In this document: piece after piece, positions 1-5,583 of the stretch
Numbering within the stretch: position 1 is the stretch's first letter
Layout of the letters: every line of letters starts with the position of its first letter
Origin: Bacillota bacterium
GTDB lineage: Bacteria; Bacillota; Clostridia; Oscillospirales; Oscillospiraceae
NCBI GenBank assembly: GCA_009781925.1
Contig: WQUU01000206.1
Location: forward strand, 1-21,148
DNA: 21,148 bases
Reading direction: 5' to 3'
Program-made: the position numbers and the translations under genes
Notes under the pieces: generated by a model
What the model saw: the letters and a program-made list of their open reading frames with translations, nothing else
The model's database searches: none
Told to the model about the DNA's origin: nothing

Positions 1-48
1 GACGCGGGGGATCGGATTTTCGGGACGAAATAAAGGTGGGATACGCAT

Positions 49-78
49 TGTAGGGAACGGATTTATCCGTTCCCTACA
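49..78. repeat. Perfect palindromic intergenic repeat (copy A)
   Basis: Two 14-base arms, TGTAGGGAACGGAT and its exact complement, are separated by only TT. There is no T-tract, so it does not look like an ordinary intrinsic terminator. The same style of element (GTAGGG followed by a short GC-rich palindrome) recurs at 1256-1333, 4824-4855 and 15042-15103. On the minus strand the TAG in this repeat is the stop codon of cca. The preceding bases 1-48 show nothing recognisable. Confidence 0.85.
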
Positions 79-1228
79 GGTCGTGCAGCATCCCCAGAAG
101 CGTCTCCCTCTCATTCAGCTCCGGCCTCTCAATCACGCGCTCCAGCAAAAAGCCCAAGGCGTCGCCGAGGGCTTTTCCCTTGTAGCCCAGCGCCAACAAG
201 TCGCCGCCTTTGACGGCGAGGCAATCCAGAGACCAGCACTCCCCGCTGTCGAGCACGGCGCTCAACGCTGCCCGGCGCTGGCCGGCGGCGCAGCGCACGG
301 CGTCTGTGCCGTACGCCGACAGAAGCCGCTTCAGGTTCGCGCCGTCCTCCGGCAGACCGGAGAGAGCCAGCGCGACACCGGTGTCCGCGGTTCGGACGGT
401 GTAGGTGTCCAGCCGCAGAGCCGCGAGAAATGCGGCGGTGTCCGAGATGAGCCCGCCGCGTTCCAAGGCCTCGCAGAGCCCCGCCCAGCGCAAAAGCCGG
501 TCATTTGGCAGATGCCTCAACTGCTTTGCGTCCGGCGTGCCGGGTGCGGATGTGAAGTGCGCCATCAATCCGTACGAGAAGGGCTCGGCGGCCACCGTCG
601 GGTTGGGGGAGAGCAGCACCTTCTCCAATTCGCCGCAGATCCGCTCCGGGGCCAGAAACGCGGCCAAATGCGCCTTGCGTTTTATCGCCGCCGCCGTCTT
701 CGCCTCAACCGTAAAACCGAGCTGCGCGGAAAAGCGCAGCGCCCGGAACATGCGCAGCGCGTCCTCCTCAAAGCGCGCCTCCGGCTCACCCACGCAGCGG
801 ATGAGCCGCGCCTTGAGGTCAGTCTGCCCGCCGAAGGGGTCAATGAGCTCCCCCGCGCGGGAGAGGGCCATGGCGTTGATGGTAAAGTCCCGGCGGCTCA
901 GGTCGGCCGTGAGGTCGGAGATAAAGCGCACGCTGTCCGGCCTGCGGTGGTCGGCATAACCGCCCTCGGCGCGGAAGGTGGTGACCTCCACGTGTTTTCC
1001 GCCTGTGACCACGGTGACGGTGCCGTGTTTGAGGCCCGTGGGTTTGGAACCCGGAAAAATGGATAGGATTTGCTCGGGGGGTGCGGAGGTAGCGGTGTCC
1101 CAGTCACGGGGCCGCCGGCCCAGCAGATTGTCCCGGACGCAGCCGCCCACGAAATAGGCGGCAAATCCGGCGTCTTCCAGGGTCTTGAGTATTTTTAATG
1201 CATAATCCGGGGGAGAAATCACTGACAT
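74..1228 (-). CDS. cca: CCA tRNA nucleotidyltransferase
   Basis: A 384-aa template-independent nucleotidyltransferase that builds or repairs the 3'-CCA end of tRNAs using CTP and ATP; it acts in the cytoplasm. Visible family marks are the class II motif VGGCVRDNLLGR followed by RPRDWDT, with the likely metal-binding Asp42 and Asp44, then RRDFTINAM (112-120) and EDALRMFRALRFSAQLGF (155-172, the nucleotide-recognition and neck region). The C-terminal body is a poorly conserved helical domain. An upstream in-frame Met at 1288 is possible, but the start at 1228 has GAGG about 8 bases before it and gives the usual family N-terminus. The gene diverges from murC. Its TAG stop lies in the palindromic repeat at 49-78. 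A poly(A) polymerase is the main alternative for this superfamily, but length and motifs favour the CCA enzyme. Confidence 0.93.
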   Translation of the reverse strand: MSVISPPDYALKILKTLEDAGFAAYFVGGCVRDNLLGRRPRDWDTATSAPPEQILSIFPGSKPTGLKHGTVTVVTGGKHVEVTTFRAEGGYADHRRPDSVRFISDLTADLSRRDFTINAMALSRAGELIDPFGGQTDLKARLIRCVGEPEARFEEDALRMFRALRFSAQLGFTVEAKTAAAIKRKAHLAAFLAPERICGELEKVLLSPNPTVAAEPFSYGLMAHFTSAPGTPDAKQLRHLPNDRLLRWAGLCEALERGGLISDTAAFLAALRLDTYTVRTADTGVALALSGLPEDGANLKRLLSAYGTDAVRCAAGQRRAALSAVLDSGECWSLDCLAVKGGDLLALGYKGKALGDALGFLLERVIERPELNERETLLGMLHDL

Positions 1229-1255
1229 GGCAAAACCTCGAAACATAGGATGATT

Positions 1256-1333
1256 GTAAGGGGCGATGCCCACATCGGCCCGTGTCATGCCGTTCTATGG
1301 CGATTGCGGGGCGATGTGGGCATCACCCCCTAC
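1256..1333. repeat. Long inverted repeat between cca and murC (copy B)
   Basis: Arms 1256-1281 and 1308-1333 are complementary over 26 bases with 3 mismatches (core GATGCCCACATCG), separated by a 26-base spacer. The outer edge is GTAAGGGG/CCCCCTAC, matching the GTAGGGG edge of the other palindromes in the window. It sits between the divergent genes and ends directly against the -35 box of the murC promoter. Confidence 0.8.
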
Positions 1334-1362
1334 TTTACAGATGGACGTATCTGTATTATAAT
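1334..1362 (+). promoter_or_regulatory. Sigma-A type promoter for murC
   Basis: TTTACA (1334-1339), a 17-base spacer and a perfect TATAAT (1357-1362). The expected transcript start is near 1369, giving a short leader of about 33 bases before the murC start at 1403. Confidence 0.8.
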
Positions 1363-1402
1363 ACGAACGCTGTATTAAAACAACAAATAATGGGGCTTTC
1401 TT

Positions 1403-2773
1403 ATGACGGCTTTTTCAGAATACCTTCTCCCCGGCAAGCGGGGCCACCTCATCGGCGTCGGCGGCGTGTCCATGTCGCCTCTGGCGGAGGTGCTCCTGGG
1501 TGTGGGGCTCACGATCACGGGTTCGGATATGAACGAGAGCGAAAACACGCGGCGGTTGGAGAACCTGGGCATTCCCGTGGCCATCGGGCACAGGGCGGAG
1601 AATCTCTGCGGCGAGATCGATTTCGTTGTGCGCTCTGCGGCGGTGCGGGATCAGAATCCGGAGATTCAGGCGGCGCGTGAACACGGCATCCCTGTATTCG
1701 AGCGCAGCCAAGCCTGGGGCGCGCTGATGAAGGACTACGAAAACGCCCTGTGCATCGCGGGCACCCACGGCAAGACCACCACCACCTCCATGTCCACCCA
1801 CATCCTCATGGCGGCGGAACGCGACCCCACCGTCATGATCGGCGGTACGCTCCCGCTGCTCAAGGCGGGGCACCGTGTGGGCATGGGGGACACCATCATC
1901 ATGGAGTCCTGCGAATATTATGACTCCTTCCTCAGCTTTTGCCCCACCATTGCCGCCATCCTGAACATCGAGGCCGACCACTTGGACTATTTCAAAGACC
2001 TCGAAGACGTGAAAAAATCCTTCCGGAACTTTGCCGCCCTGGTGCCGGAGCATGGCCATATCATCGCGAACCTCGACGACGCGAACACAATGGACGCGCT
2101 GGCGCCTCTGGGCCGCGAGCTCATGACCTTCGGCCTCACGGCCAAGGCCGACGTGTACGCCGAAAACATCGTCAGCCACGGCGCGCAGACGGATTTCGAT
2201 ATCTATTACAGAGGCGCTTTTTTCACCCATGTGAATCTCCGGGTACCGGGGATTCACAATGTAAAGAACGCCTTGGCGGCGACGGCGGCGGCGATTTGCC
2301 TAAAAATCACACCCACCGCCGTGCGCTACGGCCTGGCGGGTTTCACCGGAGCCGGGCGCAGATTTGAGTTCAAGGGCAAATATAACGGCGCGGACGTCTA
2401 TGACGACTACGCGCACCACCCGGGTGAGATCAAGGCCCTGCTGGACGCAGTGGAGCCGCTGGGCTATAAGCGCCTTGTCATGGTCTTTCAGCCCCACACC
2501 TACAGCCGCACGGCGGCGCTTTTTGGCGATTTCGTCACGCAGCTGCGGCGGCCTGATCTGACCTTTTTGGCGGAGATCTACGCCGCCCGGGAGCAGAACA
2601 CCATCGGCATCTCCTCCGCCGACCTGTCCAGACAGATCCCGAACTCCCTCTATTTTTCAGATTTTGACGAGCTGGAAAAGGGCCTGCGCTGGACTGCCGC
2701 GCCGGGGGACATCATCCTCACCGTGGGGGCGGGGGATATCTATAAGATCGGCGAGCGGCTGCTGAAGAAATGA
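1403..2773 (+). CDS. murC: UDP-N-acetylmuramate--L-alanine ligase
   Basis: A 456-aa Mur ligase that adds the first residue, L-alanine, to UDP-MurNAc with ATP, a cytoplasmic step of peptidoglycan synthesis. The three Mur domains can be followed: an N-terminal UDP-binding Rossmann part (HLIGVGGVSMSPLAE, about 15-29), the central ATPase with P-loop GTHGKTTTTSM (120-130), ESCEYYDSF and NIEADHLDYF, and the C-terminal domain with the DDYAHHPGEIKALL stretch and a FQPHTYSRT motif. The two-domain pattern GVGGVSMS plus DDYAHHP fits MurC rather than MurD, E or F. The length is normal for the family. A strong promoter lies 41 bases upstream. The ribosome binding site before 1403 is weak (TGGGGC), but this start gives the standard N-terminus. 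No obvious intrinsic terminator follows. Confidence 0.95.
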   Translation: MTAFSEYLLPGKRGHLIGVGGVSMSPLAEVLLGVGLTITGSDMNESENTRRLENLGIPVAIGHRAENLCGEIDFVVRSAAVRDQNPEIQAAREHGIPVFERSQAWGALMKDYENALCIAGTHGKTTTTSMSTHILMAAERDPTVMIGGTLPLLKAGHRVGMGDTIIMESCEYYDSFLSFCPTIAAILNIEADHLDYFKDLEDVKKSFRNFAALVPEHGHIIANLDDANTMDALAPLGRELMTFGLTAKADVYAENIVSHGAQTDFDIYYRGAFFTHVNLRVPGIHNVKNALAATAAAICLKITPTAVRYGLAGFTGAGRRFEFKGKYNGADVYDDYAHHPGEIKALLDAVEPLGYKRLVMVFQPHTYSRTAALFGDFVTQLRRPDLTFLAEIYAAREQNTIGISSADLSRQIPNSLYFSDFDELEKGLRWTAAPGDIILTVGAGDIYKIGERLLKK

Positions 2774-2922
2774 GATAGGTATCATAAAAGGGAGGGTGGG
2801 CGCGATAGGGACTTCACAAAAATTGAAACGGTGAGGGGCAAGCTCAAATCCCTGCACCCGCTCACGCTACCTGGGAGGAGGCGTATGAGGGTTTTTGTGC
2901 TGATGGAAAGACAAAATAATGG

Positions 2923-2951
2923 TTGATATTTTGCTATAATTATGGTATAAA
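2923..2951 (+). promoter_or_regulatory. Promoter of the toxin-antitoxin module
   Basis: TTGATA (2923-2928), a 17-base spacer and TATAAA (2946-2951). The area is AT-rich compared with its surroundings and contains interleaved TATAAT/ATTAT half-sites. These could serve as an operator, since such modules usually repress themselves; that part is inference. Confidence 0.7.
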
Positions 2952-2980
2952 TAATATACAATATGTTTGGAGGTGTAAAG

Positions 2981-3244
2981 ATGCCGCAGATTAGGCCAAT
3001 CAGCGAACTCAGGAACACAAACGAAATATCCGAATTATGCCATAGCAATGCGGAGCCCCTGTTCATCACGAAAAACGGGTATGGAGATCTGGTTGTCATG
3101 AGCATGGAACACTATGAGCAAAATCTGGCTATGATGGAGCTCTATAAAAAGTTGGGAGAGGCCGAGGCCAATCTCGCCGGGGGCGGGGAGTTATTGGACG
3201 GCGCGGATGTCTTCACTGAGCTGAGAAAAAAATATGCCCAGTAA
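2981..3244 (+). CDS. Phd/YefM-family antitoxin
   Basis: An 87-aa protein with the Phd/YefM fold signature: N-terminal PQIRPISELRN, then EPLFITKNGYGDLVVMSMEHYE, a DNA-binding beta-alpha arrangement. The C-terminal half (about 50-87) is charged and helical, as expected for the toxin-neutralising tail. The start at 2981 is chosen because GGAGG lies 7 bases upstream; an earlier in-frame ATG at 2963 precedes that site. The reading frame overlaps the toxin gene by 11 bases, so the two are translationally coupled with the antitoxin first. By family knowledge it binds and inactivates the toxin and represses the shared promoter at 2923-2951. Confidence 0.88.
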   Translation: MPQIRPISELRNTNEISELCHSNAEPLFITKNGYGDLVVMSMEHYEQNLAMMELYKKLGEAEANLAGGGELLDGADVFTELRKKYAQ

Positions 3245-3545
3245 CCTGATACTAAAATTTACACCGGAGTCAAAGGCGGATTTGTTTGAAATTTTTGAAT
3301 ATGTCACCAAGAATTTAGACGCGCCTGCCGCAGCCGGGGCGCTCATTGAAAAAATCGAATCCGCATGTAACCGCCTGACTGTTTTCCCTTTTTCAGGCGT
3401 GATCCCGAGAGACGCCACCCTGGCGAAAAAAGGCTACCGTATGCTGGTTGTCGGTAACTTTCTTGTGTTCTACACGGCGGATGAACAGGCCGTCAAAATC
3501 ATGCGTGTCGTATATGGGCGGAGAAATTATCAAAGCCTGCTGTAA
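3234..3545 (+). CDS. RelE/ParE-family toxin
   Basis: A 103-aa protein with the RelE/ParE superfamily pattern: LKFTPESKADLFEIFEYV at the N-terminus, a central helical pair, FPFSGVIPRD, then YRMLVVGNFLVFYTAD and a C-terminal IMRVVYGRRNYQSLL. The final RVVYGRRNY resembles the catalytic-end strand of ribosome-dependent RelE nucleases, but gyrase-targeting ParE toxins share the same fold, so the target cannot be told from sequence alone. Its start overlaps the antitoxin gene by 11 bases. The full normal length is present with no obvious disruption, so the module may be active. Confidence 0.88.
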   Translation: MPSNLILKFTPESKADLFEIFEYVTKNLDAPAAAGALIEKIESACNRLTVFPFSGVIPRDATLAKKGYRMLVVGNFLVFYTADEQAVKIMRVVYGRRNYQSLL

Positions 3546-3613
3546 GCCGCTAAATTTATGTTTATGCGATCAGGTTCTTCCCCATTCTTCCCCTTATTTC
3601 CTCAAATTCAGAC

Positions 3614-3642
3614 TTGTATCTCTCTCTTCCGCGTGGTATCAT
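3614..3642 (+). promoter_or_regulatory. Likely promoter for the M20 amidohydrolase gene
   Basis: TTGTAT (3614-3619), a 17-base spacer and TATCAT (3637-3642), about 38 bases before the start codon at 3681. It lies in the gap between the toxin gene and the amidohydrolase. No terminator is obvious between them. Confidence 0.55.
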
Positions 3643-3680
3643 AACCCTTGTGCGTACCAGCAACCCAAGGAGATGCCACC

Positions 3681-4826
3681 ATGCAACTGCACCCAGACGT
3701 CGCTGCCTTAACTGAGCGTGTCCGCCAGATTCGCCGTGACCTGCACCGCATTCCCGAGCTCAGCTTTGAAGAAGTCAAGACCCAGCAATACATTTTGGAC
3801 TTTTTGGCGCCCCTCAAGCCGGACGTTCTCACAAAAATCGCCGGAACCGGCGTCAAGGCCGTGTTCCTCGCCAAAGACGCTTCCGAGACCGTGGCCTTTC
3901 GCGCGGACATCGACGCCCTGAGCATCCAGGAGCAGAACGACACGGACTACGCCTCGGAGACGCCGGAGCGGATGCACGCCTGCGGACATGACGGCCACGT
4001 CAGTATGCAGCTGCTCACGGCGGAACTGGTGGGAAAAAACCGGGCCGCGCTGAAGCGCAACGTCGTATTCCTCTTTCAACCCGCGGAGGAAGGCGGCGGC
4101 GGAGCCCGGCGTATGATCGCGGCCGGCGCGCTGGAGAACCCAAAAGTGGATCGCATCTACGGCGCCCATGTCTGGCCCAGCCTGCCGGCGGGGAAGATCG
4201 GCGTGCGCTGGGGGCCCATGATGGCCCTGACTCAGGAATTTGACATCACCGTAAAAGGGGTCAGCGCCCACGCGGCCAGTCCGCAGATGGGCATTGACGC
4301 CGTAGTCGTGGCGGCGGAGCTCATCAGCATGCTCCAGACGGCCATCACCCGGAGCTTAGACCCCCACAACGACGCGCTTTTGACCATCGGCCGCATCGAC
4401 GGCGGCGTGGCGCGCAACATCATCGCGGAGAAGGTCGTCCTCAACGCCACCCTCCGGGTTCTGGATGACGAGGCTTTTACTGAGCTTTCAGATCGCATCC
4501 GCGCCATGCTGAAGGGGATCTCCATGGCCACGGGCGCGAAACTGACCCTCAAGGAGCTCATGCGCTACCCCCGCGTGGAGAATCCCCGCCCCATGGTGGA
4601 GGATTTTTACAGGTATCTGGACGACATGGAGGACACGGTGCTGGTGGAGCCCGTCATGGCGGCGGAGGACTTCGCCTGCTACCAGGAACAGATTCCGGGC
4701 CTCTTCTTCTTTCTGGGCATCGGCGAGGAGGTCAAGACCCCCCCGCTGCACAGCGGAAATTTCGATTTTGACGAGGAAAATTTGCTGACAGGCGTGGAGA
4801 TTTTTAGACGCTTGGCGTTGAAATAG
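3681..4826 (+). CDS. M20-family amidohydrolase (N-acyl amino acid / hippurate hydrolase type)
   Basis: A 381-aa metallo-amidohydrolase of peptidase family M20D, which removes acyl groups from N-acyl amino acids or related amides; the real substrate cannot be read here. Seen are the metal-site motif HACGHDGH (99-106), FQPAEEGGGGARRM (132-145) with the catalytic and metal glutamates, GAHVWPSLPAG (161-171), the dimerisation-domain segment VSAHAASPQMGIDAV, and a C-terminal PPLHSGNFDFDEENL with the last metal histidine. The start at 3681 is preceded by AAGGAGA with 7-base spacing; an in-frame TTG at 3648 lacks one. The TAG stop is at the edge of a palindromic repeat. thiN follows 58 bases later and may be co-transcribed. 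Confidence 0.9.
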   Translation: MQLHPDVAALTERVRQIRRDLHRIPELSFEEVKTQQYILDFLAPLKPDVLTKIAGTGVKAVFLAKDASETVAFRADIDALSIQEQNDTDYASETPERMHACGHDGHVSMQLLTAELVGKNRAALKRNVVFLFQPAEEGGGGARRMIAAGALENPKVDRIYGAHVWPSLPAGKIGVRWGPMMALTQEFDITVKGVSAHAASPQMGIDAVVVAAELISMLQTAITRSLDPHNDALLTIGRIDGGVARNIIAEKVVLNATLRVLDDEAFTELSDRIRAMLKGISMATGAKLTLKELMRYPRVENPRPMVEDFYRYLDDMEDTVLVEPVMAAEDFACYQEQIPGLFFFLGIGEEVKTPPLHSGNFDFDEENLLTGVEIFRRLALK

Positions 4827-4855
4827 AGGGGCGGGGCGGATATAGAATCCGCCCC
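4824..4855. repeat. Palindromic repeat after the M20 gene (copy C)
   Basis: GGGGCGGAT (4833-4841) pairs perfectly with ATCCGCCCC (4847-4855) across a 5-base loop, and is preceded by TAGAGGGGC. The TAG at 4824-4826 is the stop codon of the amidohydrolase. The bases after it (TGCGTTTATTTGTCTTT) are only moderately T-rich, so terminator activity is uncertain. Resembles the repeat at 49-78. Confidence 0.7.
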
Positions 4856-4884
4856 TGCGTTTATTTGTCTTTGGAGGTTCATCT

Positions 4885-5541
4885 ATGCGCGCTGTGATCA
4901 TTTCCGGCGGTTCCGTTACGGATTATGGCTATATCAAAATGTTCCTCCGGCCCGGCGACCTCATTGTCTGCGCGGATCGGGGCTATGACCACGCCCGCGC
5001 GCTGGGACTCGTTCCGGACGCCGTCGTGGGCGATCTCGACTCCGTCTCCGCAATTCCGGAGGGGGAGGGCATGGAAGTTGTGCGCTATCCGCCGGAGAAG
5101 GACTATACCGACACGGAGCTGGCCTATGAGTGGGCCCGCGCGCGCGGCGCGGACGAGTTTTTATTACTGGCCGCGACAGGCACGCGCCTGGATCACGGTC
5201 TCGCCAACATCCTCTTACTGAAACGCATGCTGGACAGGGGAGAGCGGGGGGAGCTCGCGGACGAACACAATAGCGTGTGGCTGTTGTCGGGCGGTGATTC
5301 CCCGGACGGCGGCGTCCCGGACAGAGGTACGCTCACCGTCAGCGGATCGGTTGGCAGCCTGCTTTCCGTTGTGCCGCTCTCCAATTGTTCCGGCGTCACG
5401 CTCCGGGGTTTTCAGTACCCGCTGAACAGTGCGGAGCTGAAACTCGGCGTCGCCCGGGGGGTCAGCAATGTGATAACGGAAAATCCGGCGGAGATCCGCG
5501 TCAAACATGGCCTTATATTGGTGATTGCGGCGCGGGACTAA
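4885..5541 (+). CDS. thiN: Thiamine pyrophosphokinase
   Basis: A 218-aa enzyme that transfers pyrophosphate from ATP to thiamine, giving thiamine diphosphate. Family marks are the N-terminal IISGGSVTDYGY, CADRGYDHARALGLVPD, VVGDLDSV (the acidic metal/ATP site), YPPEKDYTDTELA and GTRLDHGLANILLL. The C-terminal thiamine-binding beta domain carries VTLRGFQYPLNSAEL, GVSNVI and the closing VKHGLILVI. The length is normal. GGAGG at 4873-4877 sits 7 bases before the start. It directly follows the amidohydrolase gene and precedes the activase gene by 42 bases. No thiamine riboswitch is visible upstream. Confidence 0.93.
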   Translation: MRAVIISGGSVTDYGYIKMFLRPGDLIVCADRGYDHARALGLVPDAVVGDLDSVSAIPEGEGMEVVRYPPEKDYTDTELAYEWARARGADEFLLLAATGTRLDHGLANILLLKRMLDRGERGELADEHNSVWLLSGGDSPDGGVPDRGTLTVSGSVGSLLSVVPLSNCSGVTLRGFQYPLNSAELKLGVARGVSNVITENPAEIRVKHGLILVIAARD

Positions 5542-5583
5542 TCATGCTATGATGTGTGTATCACACACGGAGGAAATCCATCG

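Noticed and set aside
83..1066. 327-codon open frame on the plus strand
   Set aside because: It is antisense to cca, has arginine/glutamine/alanine-rich low-complexity content typical of GC-rich shadow frames, and no ribosome binding site or family motif.
1415..2257. 280-codon open frame on the minus strand
   Set aside because: It lies wholly within murC on the opposite strand; histidine/arginine/valine-rich shadow translation without motifs.
4833..4872. Intrinsic terminator after the M20 gene
   Set aside because: The stem is good, but the following sequence is not a real T-run and the same palindrome type occurs where no terminator is needed; kept as a repeat.
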